From Brevundimonas goettingensis (GTDB lineage: Bacteria > Pseudomonadota > Alphaproteobacteria > Caulobacterales > Caulobacteraceae): DNA of 64,000 nt. A program made the position numbers and the translations under genes. Of the stretch, positions 41,614 to 50,447 are shown piece by piece. The stretch lies in NCBI RefSeq assembly GCF_017487405.1, contig NZ_CP062222.1, positions 3,209,001-3,273,000 on the forward strand. The letters run 5' to 3'. Each line of letters begins with the position of its first letter. Within the stretch, counting starts at the first letter, position 1. A model generated the notes under the pieces. The model saw nothing but the letters and a program-made list of their open reading frames with translations, made no database searches and was not told where the DNA came from.

Positions 41614-42081
41614 ATGGACCGGATCGAAAAGCTTTGCGCCGAACGCGGCATGCGGATGACCGAGCAGCGGCGCGTCATCGCGCGGGTGCTTTCGAACGCC
41701 GAGGACCATCCGGACGTGGAGGAGCTGTACCGCCGCGCCTCCGCCATCGACCCCCATATCTCGATCGCCACCGTCTACCGGACCGTGCGCCTGTTCGAGG
41801 AAGCGGGCGTGGTCGAGAAGCACGATTTCGGCGACGGCCGCAGCCGCTATGAAGAGGCTGGCGACGACCACCACGATCACCTGATCGACACCCGCACGGG
41901 CGAGGTCATCGAATTCTTCGACGCCGAGATCGAGCGGCTGAAGACCGAGATCGCCGAACGCCTCGGCTTCCAGCTGGTCGGGCACAAGCTCGAGCTCTAC
42001 GGCACGGCCATCGAAGGCGCCGAGCCGTCCAAGCGCGAAGGCCTGATCTTCACCCGTCACGGCGCACGCCACGACCACTGA
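41614..42081 (+). CDS. fur: Ferric uptake regulator Fur
   Basis: 155 residues. The winged-helix domain (MDRIEKLCAERGMRMTEQRR and HISIATVYRTVRLFEEAGVV) is followed by the dimerisation domain with the HHDHLID metal site and EFFDAEIERLKTEIAERLGF. The CxxC structural zinc motifs of E. coli Fur are absent, as is normal for many alphaproteobacterial Fur proteins. ATG 41614 is chosen over an upstream in-frame ATG that overlaps rimI. Position between rimI and miaB is conserved in Caulobacterales. It is distinct from the Zur at 17917-18414. Confidence 0.93.
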   Translation: MDRIEKLCAERGMRMTEQRRVIARVLSNAEDHPDVEELYRRASAIDPHISIATVYRTVRLFEEAGVVEKHDFGDGRSRYEEAGDDHHDHLIDTRTGEVIEFFDAEIERLKTEIAERLGFQLVGHKLELYGTAIEGAEPSKREGLIFTRHGARHDH

Positions 42082-42119
42082 GCCAGGAGGCTGGTCTCGG
42101 GGCGCCGCTCCTTGTCAGC

Positions 42120-42150
42120 GGGCTCAAGTAGCGCGACGCGCGGTAGCCCC
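42120..42150. repeat. Palindromic repeat related to the TGCTTGAGCGC family
   Basis: GGGCTCAAGTAGCGCGAC and GCGCGGTAGCCCC form an imperfect hairpin just before miaB. Its reverse complement matches the hairpin at 21606-21640 (GGGGGCTATCGCGCGGTCGC then GCTACTTCAGCCC). It probably belongs to the same dispersed family. Confidence 0.5.
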
Positions 42151-42163
42151 CTAATATGCGCCC

Positions 42164-43582
42164 ATGACCGAGACCCTCGTCGCGCCCGTCGGTGCGCACC
42201 CTGAAGCCGGGACCGGAGAGACGCCGCCGAAGCGTCTCTTCATCAAGACCTACGGCTGTCAGATGAATGTCTATGATTCCGAGCGCATGGCCGATGTCCT
42301 GCGCCCGCTCGGCTATGCCGCCACGGATACGGCGGAAGGCGCCGACTTCGTCATCCTGAACACCTGCCACATCCGCGAGAAGGCGGCCGAGAAGGTCTAT
42401 TCCGAACTCGGCAAGATGCGTGAGATGCGGGACAAGAAGCTGGCCCGCGGCGAGGGCCGCATGACCATCGCCGTCGCCGGCTGCGTCGCCCAGGCCGAGG
42501 GCGAGGAGATCATGCGCCGCCAGCCCGCCGTCGATCTGGTCGTCGGCCCCCAGGCCTATCACCAGCTGCCCGAGCTTCTGGCCCGCAACGCCCGGGCGCG
42601 CGGCGAACGCATCGGCGCCGACTTCGCCCCCAATGAAAAATTCGACGCTCTCTCCGCCGAGGGCGCGGCCGCGCGCGGGGTCAAGGGACCGACCGCCTTC
42701 CTGACCGTGCAGGAGGGTTGCGACAAATTCTGCACCTTCTGCGTGGTGCCCTATACGCGCGGCGCCGAATGGTCGCGCCCGGTCGCCGATGTGCTGGCCG
42801 AGGCGCGGGGTCTGGCCGACAAGGGGGTGCGCGAGGTCACCCTGCTGGGCCAGAACGTCAACGCCTATGACGGCGCCGGTCCCGACGGCGTCTGGACCCT
42901 GGCGAAGCTGGCCTATGCCCTGGCCGAGATCCCCGGCATCGACCGCATCCGCTATACGACCAGCCACCCCAACGACATGTCCGATGACCTGATCGCCGCC
43001 CATGGCGATCTGCCCGCCCTGATGCCCTGGCTGCACCTGCCGGTTCAGGCGGGCTCGGACCGGATCCTGCGGCTGATGAACCGCAAGCACGGCCGCCAGA
43101 AATATATCGACCTGATCGCCCGCATCCGCGAGACCCAGCCCGACCTCGCCCTGTCCGGCGACTTCATCGTCGGCTTCCCCGGCGAGACGGACAAGGATTT
43201 CGAGGACACGATGGATCTGGTCCGTCAGGTGACCTACGCCTCGGCCTTCTCCTTCATCTATTCGCCGCGCCCCGGCACCCCGGCCGCCGGCATGGGGACC
43301 CAGGTGCCCGACGCCGTGGCGCGCGAACGGCTGCACGCGCTCCAGACCCTTCTGTTCGAACAGCAGACCGCCTTCAACGCCTCGCGCGCGGGCATGATTT
43401 TCGACGTCCTGTTCGAGAAGAAGGGCCGCCACGGACATCAGGCCATCGGCCGCTCGCCCTGGCTGCAATCGGTCCATGTCGACGACGCGGATCATCTGCT
43501 CGGCCAGATCGTTCCGGTCGAAATCATCAGCGGACAGCAGAACAGCCTGACCGGGCGGCTGCTTCAACAGAAGGTCGCTTAG
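42164..43582 (+). CDS. miaB: tRNA-2-methylthio-N6-dimethylallyladenosine synthase
   Basis: A 472-residue radical-SAM methylthiotransferase that converts i6A37 to ms2i6A37 in tRNA. The N-terminal UPF0004 domain holds the auxiliary-cluster cysteines ([20 protein letters not shown] and AGCVAQAEG). The radical-SAM motif is C186-DKF-C190-TF-C193. GQNVNAYDG and the C-terminal TRAM domain (from about 395) are also present. Its stop shares one base with the phoH start, and the order miaB-phoH-ybeY-lnt is the classic operon. Confidence 0.97.
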   Translation: MTETLVAPVGAHPEAGTGETPPKRLFIKTYGCQMNVYDSERMADVLRPLGYAATDTAEGADFVILNTCHIREKAAEKVYSELGKMREMRDKKLARGEGRMTIAVAGCVAQAEGEEIMRRQPAVDLVVGPQAYHQLPELLARNARARGERIGADFAPNEKFDALSAEGAAARGVKGPTAFLTVQEGCDKFCTFCVVPYTRGAEWSRPVADVLAEARGLADKGVREVTLLGQNVNAYDGAGPDGVWTLAKLAYALAEIPGIDRIRYTTSHPNDMSDDLIAAHGDLPALMPWLHLPVQAGSDRILRLMNRKHGRQKYIDLIARIRETQPDLALSGDFIVGFPGETDKDFEDTMDLVRQVTYASAFSFIYSPRPGTPAAGMGTQVPDAVARERLHALQTLLFEQQTAFNASRAGMIFDVLFEKKGRHGHQAIGRSPWLQSVHVDDADHLLGQIVPVEIISGQQNSLTGRLLQQKVA

Positions 43583-44571
43583 TGGCGAGAGAAAGTGAAT
43601 TCCTGGAGCTGGACGACGACGCCCTGCATGCCGTCATCGGGCCCAACAGCCGCCACGTCGCCCTGATCGAGGACGCCTTCAAGGTGCTGATCGAGGCCCC
43701 CGGCGGCGGGGTGTCGATCAACGGCGGCGCCCGCGACCGGGCCAATGCCAAACAGGTCATCGAGACCCTGGCCGGGCGCATCGCCCAGCGCGCCGAGGTC
43801 AATGAGGCCGACGTCCGCGCCGCCATCGGCGTGGCCCGCACCGGCGTCTCGGGCGGCGGCCGCCGCGTCGATCCCCTGGCCCTGCCCATCGGCCGACGCG
43901 GCGCCATCGTGCCCAAGACCGACGCCCAGGCCCGCTATCTGGACGTTCTGGCCAATCACGAACTGTCCTTCGGCGTCGGCCCGGCGGGCACCGGCAAGAC
44001 CTTCCTCGCCGCCGCCTATGGCGCGTCGCTGCTGCGGCGCGGTCAGGTCGACCGGCTGGTCATCACCCGGCCGGCGGTCGAAGCGGGCGAGAAGCTGGGC
44101 TTCCTGCCCGGCGACCTGAACGAAAAGGTCGATCCCTATCTGGCCCCCATCTGGGAGGCCCTGAACGACATCCTCGGCGCCGAAGACGTCCAGCGCCGTC
44201 GCGACAAGGGGGAGATCGAAGCCGCCCCCATCGCCTTCATGCGCGGCCGCACCCTGAGCCACGCCTTCATCATCGTCGACGAGGCGCAGAACACCTCGCG
44301 CTTGCAGATGAAGATGGTCCTGACCCGTCTCGGCGAGGGCGCGCGCATGGTGGTCACCGGCGACCCGTCGCAGATCGACCTATTGAATCCGCGTGATTCC
44401 GGCCTCGCCCATGCGCTCCGCATCCTGCGCGACGTGAAGGGGGTCGGGGTGCTGGAGTTCGAGGCCCGCGACGTGGTCCGCCACGCCATGGTCGAGCGGA
44501 TCGTCCGCGCCTATGACGCCGATTCGGCGAGCGCCCGTCCCAAGGCCGATCTCGAAGATCCCACCCCGTGA
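43582..44571 (+). CDS. PhoH-like ATPase (YbeZ)
   Basis: A 329-residue P-loop protein with Walker A at 133-140 (GPAGTGKT), Walker B-like FIIVDEAQNTSRLQMKMVLT and VVTGDPSQIDLLNP. The N-terminal segment (about 1-100) is the KH-like extension of the PhoH2/YbeZ group. It is thought to work with YbeY in rRNA maturation and RNA quality control. The start is GTG at 43582, one base into the miaB stop. Its stop overlaps ybeY in GTGA. Confidence 0.93.
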   Translation: MARESEFLELDDDALHAVIGPNSRHVALIEDAFKVLIEAPGGGVSINGGARDRANAKQVIETLAGRIAQRAEVNEADVRAAIGVARTGVSGGGRRVDPLALPIGRRGAIVPKTDAQARYLDVLANHELSFGVGPAGTGKTFLAAAYGASLLRRGQVDRLVITRPAVEAGEKLGFLPGDLNEKVDPYLAPIWEALNDILGAEDVQRRRDKGEIEAAPIAFMRGRTLSHAFIIVDEAQNTSRLQMKMVLTRLGEGARMVVTGDPSQIDLLNPRDSGLAHALRILRDVKGVGVLEFEARDVVRHAMVERIVRAYDADSASARPKADLEDPTP

Positions 44572-45044
44572 CCGAGGGGAGCATGATCGAGGTCGAGATC
44601 GAGGCCGACGACTGGACCGACGCCCTGCCGGACGCGGAAGCCATCGTCGAACGTGCGGCGCAGGCAGCCTTGGGAGCCACCGAGGGCGGCCTCGTCGTCC
44701 TGCTTACCGACAACGGGGCGGTTCAACTGCTGAACGCCCAGTTCCGCGACAAGGACCGGCCGACCAATGTCCTGTCCTTCCCGGGCGGCGAGGTGCAAAT
44801 GCCCGGCGCTCCGCCGCACCTCGGCGACATTGTCCTCGCCTTCGGTATCTGCCGCGATGAAGCGAAGGCGCAGGGAAAGAGCCTGGCCAACCACCTGAGC
44901 CATCTGGTCATTCACGGGACCCTGCATGTCCTCGGACGCGACCATGAAGACGAGGCCGAGGCCGAGGCGATGGAGGCCGAAGAGCGCACCCTGCTTGCCA
45001 GCCTGGGCGTGGCGGACCCATACATCCTGCCTGACGACCTCTGA
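44568..45044 (+). CDS. ybeY: Endoribonuclease / rRNA maturation factor YbeY
   Basis: A 158-residue single-strand endoribonuclease needed for 16S 3'-end processing and ribosome quality control. The zinc site is His116, His120 and His126 in HLVIHGTLHVLGRDHE, and NVLSFPG and GDIVLAFGICRDEA are the family motifs. The N-terminal 10 residues start from GTG at 44568 overlapping phoH; an internal ATG (MIEVE) is also possible. A corC gene, which often separates ybeY from lnt, is missing here. Confidence 0.95.
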   Translation: MTEGSMIEVEIEADDWTDALPDAEAIVERAAQAALGATEGGLVVLLTDNGAVQLLNAQFRDKDRPTNVLSFPGGEVQMPGAPPHLGDIVLAFGICRDEAKAQGKSLANHLSHLVIHGTLHVLGRDHEDEAEAEAMEAEERTLLASLGVADPYILPDDL

Positions 45045-45068
45045 ATCGCCTCCAGTAAAACGGGCCGC

Positions 45069-46703
45069 ATGACCTCCGAACCCCTGGCCGACCTGCCCGT
45101 TCACGCCCTCGCCGCCGGAAGCGAGAAGCGGCGTCGGCTGATCCTGCGTTTCGGCCGCATCGGCCTGGCCTTGCTGGCCGGGGTCGGCGCGGCCCTCGCC
45201 CATCCGCCATTCGGCGTCCTGCCGGGTCTGCTCGGCTATCCCCTGCTCATGCTTCTGGCCGAGCGCTCGGAGACGAAGCGCGGCGCCTTCTGGATGGGCT
45301 GGCTCGGCGGCTTCGCCTATTTCTTCATCTCCTGCTGGTGGGTCGCCGAGGCGTTTCAGGTCGATCCGTCCCAGGCCTGGATGGCGCCCTTCGCCGCGAG
45401 CTTGCTGCCCGCCGGCCTCGGCCTGTTCTGGGGAACGGCCCTGGCCCTCTATCGGCGGTTCGCGCCTGCGGGCGTCATCCGCGTCCTGGTCTTCGCCGCC
45501 CTGTTCTGCCTGCTGGAATGGCTGCGCGGCCATGTCCTGACCGGCTTCCCCTGGAACCCGGCCGGGGCCAGCTGGAAGGCCGGCTCGGCCGGGTCGCAGT
45601 TCGCCTCGGTGGTCGGGGTCTACGGCCTGGGCTTCGTCACCGTCGCCGCCGTCTCGGCCTTCGCCCCCCTGCTGGGACCGGGTACGCGCGAACGCCGCGC
45701 CGCCTCGGCCCTGTTCGGCGTCGGCGTCCTGCTGGCGCTCGTCGTCGGCGGCATGATCCGGCTGCACGGCGCGAAGGTCGAGCTGTCGCCGACCTTGATC
45801 CGCATCGTTCAGGCCGATGTGGCCCAGGAATCGAAATGGACGCCCGAGGCCTATCAGGGGATCGTCGATCGCTATCTGAACCTGACCGCCAGACCGGGTG
45901 AAGGGGGTTTGCCGGACGTCGTAGTCTGGCCCGAAGGCGCCCTGCCGGCCAGCGCCAATCAGGTCTTCGCCGACGGCGCGCCCGAGGCCACAGCCATCGC
46001 CCGCGCCCTACAGCCTGGCCAGACCCTGCTGATGGGCCTCGCCCGGGCCGAGCCGTCGCCCAAAACTGGCGCACCCGACCGCTATTTCAACAGCCTGTTC
46101 GCCCTGCATGACGAGGGCGACGGGCCGGGTCTGCGGGTCAGCGGCATCTATGACAAATACCGGCTGGTGCCCTTTGGCGAATATCTGCCGCTCGGCGACC
46201 TGATGGGCGCGCTGGGGATCCGCAGCCTGGTGCATATGCCGTCGGACTTCAGCGCGGGTCCGAAGCCCGCCCCGATCGACCTGCCCAACGCTCCGCGCGT
46301 TCAACCCCTGATCTGCTACGAAAGCCTCTATCCGGGTTTCACGCCGGGCGGGGCCAGGCGACCGTCGTGGATCGCCAATGTCTCCAACGACGCCTGGTTC
46401 GGACGGACGTCGGGACCGCTGCAGCATCTGAACCTCGCCAGCTACCGGGCCATCGAGACCGGACTGCCGGTGGTGCGCGCCACCCCGACGGGCGTCTCGG
46501 CGATGATCGACGGCTGGGGCCGGCTGGTCCCGGGCAAGCGGCTGGATCCGGGCGAGAGCGGGGTCATCGACGCCTTCCTGCCGCGCCCCGCCCCGGCGAC
46601 CCTCTATGGCCGCGTCGGCGATCTCTTCTTCTGGCTGGCGATTCTGGCCAGTCTGGCGATCTGCCTTCCCTGGACCCGGCTGGCCTCGCCCGGGCGCGAG
46701 TGA
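45069..46703 (+). CDS. lnt: Apolipoprotein N-acyltransferase
   Basis: 544 residues. Several membrane helices (first about 30-60, further ones to about 235, last near 515-535) flank a periplasmic nitrilase-like domain with the catalytic triad Glu289 (VVWPEGALPAS), Lys363 (YDKYRLVPFGEYLP) and Cys416 (PLICYESLYPG). It adds the third acyl chain to lipoproteins after Lgt and LspA. All three residues are intact. It lies 24 bp after ybeY and its stop overlaps or nearly overlaps the next HTH gene. Confidence 0.96.
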   Translation: MTSEPLADLPVHALAAGSEKRRRLILRFGRIGLALLAGVGAALAHPPFGVLPGLLGYPLLMLLAERSETKRGAFWMGWLGGFAYFFISCWWVAEAFQVDPSQAWMAPFAASLLPAGLGLFWGTALALYRRFAPAGVIRVLVFAALFCLLEWLRGHVLTGFPWNPAGASWKAGSAGSQFASVVGVYGLGFVTVAAVSAFAPLLGPGTRERRAASALFGVGVLLALVVGGMIRLHGAKVELSPTLIRIVQADVAQESKWTPEAYQGIVDRYLNLTARPGEGGLPDVVVWPEGALPASANQVFADGAPEATAIARALQPGQTLLMGLARAEPSPKTGAPDRYFNSLFALHDEGDGPGLRVSGIYDKYRLVPFGEYLPLGDLMGALGIRSLVHMPSDFSAGPKPAPIDLPNAPRVQPLICYESLYPGFTPGGARRPSWIANVSNDAWFGRTSGPLQHLNLASYRAIETGLPVVRATPTGVSAMIDGWGRLVPGKRLDPGESGVIDAFLPRPAPATLYGRVGDLFFWLAILASLAICLPWTRLASPGRE

Positions 46704-46708
46704 ACGAT

Positions 46709-47296
46709 ATGACGAAAGCCGGGGAGAAGAGGGCGAGAAGGAAGACGGGAGAACGGCAGGAGACCGAGCGGACCCGTCATGTCGATGTGGCGATAAGCCG
46801 CCGTTTCCGGGAACTGCGCGAAGCTCTGGGACTGACCAGGACACAGGTGGCCGCCGACATGGGCGCCTCGGTCGGCCGCTGGCAGGGCTATGAAAGCGGT
46901 CAACGAATTCCGGCTTCACGCATCTGGCAGTTCTGCCGTCGTTACGGTCTGGACGTGTCGGAGATCTATGCCGGCCAGCCCTTCACCATCGGGCCGGTCG
47001 GGGCCGGCGGCGAGACCGACAGCGCGACAGCCCCCCCGACGGTCGGAGGGTTGGGGCAGGTGACGGGCGAGGTGGCGAGGGGGGCGTCGACAGGAGTCGC
47101 GACCGGCCTTGCTCCGGGTATGGCCGAAGAAGCGACGGCGTTCGAAGTCGCGTCCGGAAATCCGCACGATCCGGCTTCAGACGATGCCGCCCTGCGCGCC
47201 ATCGCCGAGGTCGCAGCCGATCTGAACCCGCTGGAGCGGAATCTGGCCCTCGCCGCCCTGAAGGGGATTCGCGCGCATAAGGCGAATCGCCCCTGA
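46709..47296 (+). CDS. XRE-family helix-turn-helix protein with long C-terminal tail
   Basis: 195 residues. A basic N-terminus is followed by an HTH (about 25-85: VAISRRFRELREALGLTRTQ, DMGASVGRWQGYESGQR, YGLDVSEIYAGQP) and a Gly/Ala/Thr-rich linker (about 95-145). A short C-terminal helix (LRAIAEVAADLNPLERNLAL) ends it. The linker looks disordered. Start alternatives are ATG 46709 or GTG 46700; the latter overlaps the lnt stop in the GTGA style used elsewhere in this operon. Likely a DNA-binding regulator of unknown regulon. Confidence 0.75.
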   Translation: MTKAGEKRARRKTGERQETERTRHVDVAISRRFRELREALGLTRTQVAADMGASVGRWQGYESGQRIPASRIWQFCRRYGLDVSEIYAGQPFTIGPVGAGGETDSATAPPTVGGLGQVTGEVARGASTGVATGLAPGMAEEATAFEVASGNPHDPASDDAALRAIAEVAADLNPLERNLALAALKGIRAHKANRP

Positions 47297-47316
47297 ACTT
47301 TCGCGTTTTTGCATAT

Positions 47317-47369
47317 GGTACGTTTCGTACCTGATACCCATTCGCGGTTTGCAGCGCGGAATCCGCGAA
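47317..47369. promoter_or_regulatory. Paired palindromes upstream of an HTH regulator
   Basis: GGTACGTTTCGTACC (47317-47331) is a perfect 6-3-6 palindrome. Ten bases later TTCGCGG and CCGCGAA (47341-47369) form a perfect 7-bp inverted repeat followed by AAAAA. The 196-bp region between two HTH genes is AT-richer than average and should hold the promoter and operator of the gene at 47493. Confidence 0.55.
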
Positions 47370-47492
47370 AAATGATGCCTAAAGGTTGCAACCGAATGTG
47401 AAGCGCCGCCGTATGTGTATTATCAGGTGACAGTCGCTTAAACGCGGCGCATCAAAACGGTCGCGTTAGTACGCGGATACGGCGAGAGAAAA

Positions 47493-47906
47493 ATGGCTAG
47501 AGGCGCAGGCGAAGACGGACCCCACCCCGTCGACCGTCACGTGGGCAGACGGGTATGCGAAAAACGCATCAGCCTGGGGTACAATCAAAGCGATCTGGGC
47601 CGGGCTCTCGGCCTGACCTTCCAGCAGATCCAGAAGTACGAGAAGGGCGCGAACCGCATCTCTGCGTCCAAGCTCTGGGACATCGCCCGCTTCTTCAAGG
47701 TCGACATCGGCTATTTCTTCCAGGGCCTTGCCCAGGGCCAGCCGGGCATGGCTGAAGACGGCGCCGCCGCCTTCGATCATGACTTCCCCTCGACCCGCTA
47801 TTCGATCGAGATTTCGCGCCTGGCGCCGCAGCTGTCGAACCGGCAGCAGAAGCTGGCCCTCGACCTGATCCGCGAGATGACCGACCGCCCCGAGGAAGAG
47901 GCCTGA
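47493..47906 (+). CDS. XRE-family transcriptional regulator
   Basis: 137 residues: HTH_3 domain (about 15-75, VGRRVCEKRISLGYNQSDLG and LTFQQIQKYEKGANRISASK), then GYFFQGL and a C-terminal helical tail ending RQQKLALDLIREMTDRPEEE. This is the architecture of a widespread alphaproteobacterial family, including PraR of rhizobia, which I recall also sits near lnt and controls surface or adhesion genes; that link is unverified. Paralogue of the regulator at 39968-40387. A CCCGACGG / CCGTCGGG hairpin follows the stop. Confidence 0.85.
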   Translation: MARGAGEDGPHPVDRHVGRRVCEKRISLGYNQSDLGRALGLTFQQIQKYEKGANRISASKLWDIARFFKVDIGYFFQGLAQGQPGMAEDGAAAFDHDFPSTRYSIEISRLAPQLSNRQQKLALDLIREMTDRPEEEA

Positions 47907-48055
47907 TCGGCCTTCTCCCGACGGCGCGGCCATCCGCCTGACCGTCGGGAAGCCCGGCACGGAGCGCGTCCCGGACGCGCCCGAACACGTCTGGAGACCG
48001 CCCGACCGACTCTGTTCCGGACGGCGCACCCCGCAACCTCACCGCGCCACCGGTG

Positions 48056-48619
48056 TCAGGTCCCTGCCCCTTCCCCCGCGGTCCTGGCCGCCGTCCTCTG
48101 CACGCCAAAGTTCGGCGCCCGTTCCTTCTGCTGGGTCCAGTAGGCGGGCCCGTCGTCCGGCTTGAACATGGTCCGTGGCGTACCATCCCGGGCGACGACC
48201 GCGAAGGTGTTGGTCGAGGCCTGGTAATAGAGGGTGTCGCCGTTCGGCCGCTTCGCCGTATCCGCCCCCGCAGGAGGATGGTCGGCGAAGGCCTTCATCC
48301 GCGCCGCATAGTCCTCGGCCGAGCGGGCCCCGAAGGCCGAGCCGTTGCGCTCGTAAAGTCGCACGATCTTGGCGTCAGCAGTCTCGCGCCGGTTGGCGGT
48401 GACCACACCCTTCTCCGCCGTCGCCCCGCCCCCGGGCCCAGCTCCCGCCGCCTCGGCCTGGGCCGGCCCGCCGAGCGCCGCGGCGGTCAGGACCGCCCCC
48501 GCTTCTCCGGCCCGGTCCCGCGTCTGGACCGCCGACGGCCCGTTGTCGCAACCGCCCCCCAGCAGAAGAACCGCCCCCGCGGCCAGCGCCGCCCCGGTCC
48601 TGATGATCGTTCCGCTCAT
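48056..48619 (-). CDS. Lipoprotein of unknown function with a toxin-like C-terminal motif
   Basis: About 187 residues from ATG 48619 (alternatives at 48631 and 48646). The signal sequence TGAALAAGAVLLLGGGCDNG is a lipoprotein signal, followed by an Ala/Gly-rich linker. A compact C-terminal domain (about 95-170) reads YAARMKAFADHPPAG, then RPNGDTLYYQASTNTFAVVA and RDGTPRTMFKPDDG. That G-D-x-x-x-Y-x-x-x-T-N-x-F-x-V-x-x-x-D-G-x-x-R-T-x-F-K-P pattern reminds me of nuclease-like tips of polymorphic toxins; this is a recollection only. No immunity gene is obvious. A LexA box lies just upstream. Confidence 0.65.
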   Translation of the reverse strand: MSGTIIRTGAALAAGAVLLLGGGCDNGPSAVQTRDRAGEAGAVLTAAALGGPAQAEAAGAGPGGGATAEKGVVTANRRETADAKIVRLYERNGSAFGARSAEDYAARMKAFADHPPAGADTAKRPNGDTLYYQASTNTFAVVARDGTPRTMFKPDDGPAYWTQQKERAPNFGVQRTAARTAGEGAGT

Positions 48620-48665
48620 CCAACCCTCCATTGCATCGCAGAACACAGTTAGGCATAGGTTGCAT

Positions 48666-48680
48666 GTTCTTGCAATGTTC
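48666..48680. promoter_or_regulatory. LexA (SOS) box
   Basis: GTTC-TTGCAAT-GTTC is a perfect match to the alphaproteobacterial LexA operator GTTC-N7-GTTC. It lies 47 bp upstream of the lipoprotein start (minus strand) and 58 bp upstream of coaBC-dut (plus strand), so it could repress either or both. The flanks are AT-richer (TGCAATGTTCTTTTTCGCGG), as expected for a promoter. Confidence 0.7.
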
Positions 48681-48737
48681 TTTTTCGCGGTTGTGCTTCG
48701 CCTCGACGGCGAGACGGCCGACCGCTAGAAGCACGAC

Positions 48738-49988
48738 ATGACCACCGGCGCGCTCCAGTCCCGCAAGATCCTGCTGATCGTCGGCGGCGGCATCGCCGCC
48801 TACAAGGCGCTGGAGCTGGTCCGGCTGGTCCGCAAGGCCGGGGGCGAGGTCCAGACCATACTGACCGCCTCGGGCGCCGAGTTCGTCACCCCCCTGTCTC
48901 TCGCGGCCCTGACCGGCCACCCGGTGCGCCAGACCCTGTTCGCGCCCGAGGACGAGACGGCCATGGGCCATATCGAACTGTCGCGCTGGGCCGATCTGAT
49001 CGTCGTCGCCCCCGCCACCGCCGGCCTGATCGCCAAGGCCGCCAACGGTCTCGCCGACGATCTCGCTTCGACCACCCTGATCGCCACCGACAAGAAGACC
49101 CTGCTGGCTCCGGCCATGAATGTGCGCATGTGGCTGCACCCGGCGGTTCAGGCCAATGTGGCGCGGCTCAAGGGTTTCGACGGCTTCCACGGCATGGCCG
49201 TGGTCGGTCCCGACGACGGGGAGATGGCCTGCGGCGAATACGGACCGGGCCGGATGGCCGAGCCCGCTGCCATCCTCGAGCGGATCATCGATCTTCTGAC
49301 CGGCCCTGACGGCAGGCCGCTTCTGGGCCGCAAGGCGGTCGTGACGGCCGGCCCGACCTTCGAGGCGATCGACCCCGTGCGCGGCCTGACCAACCGCTCC
49401 AGCGGCAAGCAGGGCTATGCGATCGCCTCGGCCCTCGCCACCCTCGGCGCCGAGGTGACGCTCGTCTCCGGCCCGACCGGCCTGCCGGTTCCTGTCGGCG
49501 TGAGCCGCATTGACGTCGAGAGCGCGCTGGAGATGAAGGCCGCCACGGAAGCGGCGCTCCCCGCGGACATCGCCGTCCTCTCCGCCGCCGTCGCCGACTG
49601 GCGCATCGACACCATCTCCGGCGGCAAGATCAAGAAGGGTCCGGGCGGCCCGCCGACCCTTGCCCTGATCGAGAACCCCGACATCCTGGCGGGGATCGCC
49701 GCGCCCGGTCCCAACCGCCCCGCCCTCGTCATCGGCTTCGCGGCCGAGACCACGGAACTGGAGGCTAACGCCCGCGCCAAGCTGTCGCGCAAGGGCTGCG
49801 ACTGGATCGTCGGCAACGACGTCTCCGACGACGTCTTCGGCTCGGACGGCAACGCCGTGCTTCTGGTCACCCGCGACGGGACCGAAAGCTGGCCGCGCCA
49901 GCCCAAGACCGCCATCGCCCGCCAGCTGGCGGCGCGCATCGCCGATCACTTCAACGCCATCTCTCTAAAGACTGCCGGAAAAGCCTGA
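48738..49988 (+). CDS. coaBC: Bifunctional phosphopantothenoylcysteine decarboxylase / phosphopantothenate-cysteine ligase
   Basis: A 416-residue fusion catalysing two steps of coenzyme A synthesis. The CoaC flavoprotein half (about 1-190) has ILLIVGGGIAAYKALELVR, the catalytic histidine in MGHIELSRWADLIVVAPATA and the PAMNVRMW loop. The CoaB half (about 195-405) has VVTAGPTFEAIDPVRGLTNR then SSGKQGYAIASAL, and the KIKKGPG motif. Both halves are intact. It is followed with no gap by dut (TGA-ATG), a conserved pair. Ten residues of Ala-rich C-terminus are variable. Confidence 0.96.
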   Translation: MTTGALQSRKILLIVGGGIAAYKALELVRLVRKAGGEVQTILTASGAEFVTPLSLAALTGHPVRQTLFAPEDETAMGHIELSRWADLIVVAPATAGLIAKAANGLADDLASTTLIATDKKTLLAPAMNVRMWLHPAVQANVARLKGFDGFHGMAVVGPDDGEMACGEYGPGRMAEPAAILERIIDLLTGPDGRPLLGRKAVVTAGPTFEAIDPVRGLTNRSSGKQGYAIASALATLGAEVTLVSGPTGLPVPVGVSRIDVESALEMKAATEAALPADIAVLSAAVADWRIDTISGGKIKKGPGGPPTLALIENPDILAGIAAPGPNRPALVIGFAAETTELEANARAKLSRKGCDWIVGNDVSDDVFGSDGNAVLLVTRDGTESWPRQPKTAIARQLAARIADHFNAISLKTAGKA

Positions 49989-50438
49989 ATGACCACCCTG
50001 CGGATCCAGCGCCTGCCCCATTCCGAAGGGCTGGCCCTGCCGGCCTATGAGACGACCGGTTCGGCCGGGATGGATCTGCGCGCCGCCATTCCGGCGGAGG
50101 CTCCGGTGACGCTGGCGCCCGGCGCCCGCGCCCTGGTGCCCACGGGTCTCAAGATCGCCCTCGACCACGGCTGGGAGGCCCAGGTGCGGCCGCGCTCGGG
50201 GCTGGCGCTCAAGCACGGGATCACCTGCCTGAACTCGCCCGGCACGATCGACAGCGACTATCGCGGCGAAGTCGGGGTGATCCTGATCAACCACGGCGCC
50301 GAACCGTTCGTGATCCAGCGCGGCGAACGCATCGCGCAAATGGTCATCGCGGCCCATGCCCAGGCGATCATCTCCGAGGTCGAGAGCCTCGACGAGACCG
50401 CGCGGGGCGCAGGCGGCTTCGGTTCCACGGGACGGTAG
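49989..50438 (+). CDS. dut: Deoxyuridine 5'-triphosphate nucleotidohydrolase
   Basis: A 149-residue trimeric dUTPase with the five conserved motifs: [45 protein letters not shown] and the C-terminal [12 protein letters not shown] arm. It lowers dUTP and supplies dUMP for thymidylate synthesis. The ATG follows the coaBC stop directly. If the LexA box upstream of coaBC is functional, dut may be SOS-controlled, which would fit a DNA-precursor enzyme. Confidence 0.96.
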   Translation: MTTLRIQRLPHSEGLALPAYETTGSAGMDLRAAIPAEAPVTLAPGARALVPTGLKIALDHGWEAQVRPRSGLALKHGITCLNSPGTIDSDYRGEVGVILINHGAEPFVIQRGERIAQMVIAAHAQAIISEVESLDETARGAGGFGSTGR

Positions 50439-50447
50439 GCTGGACGC

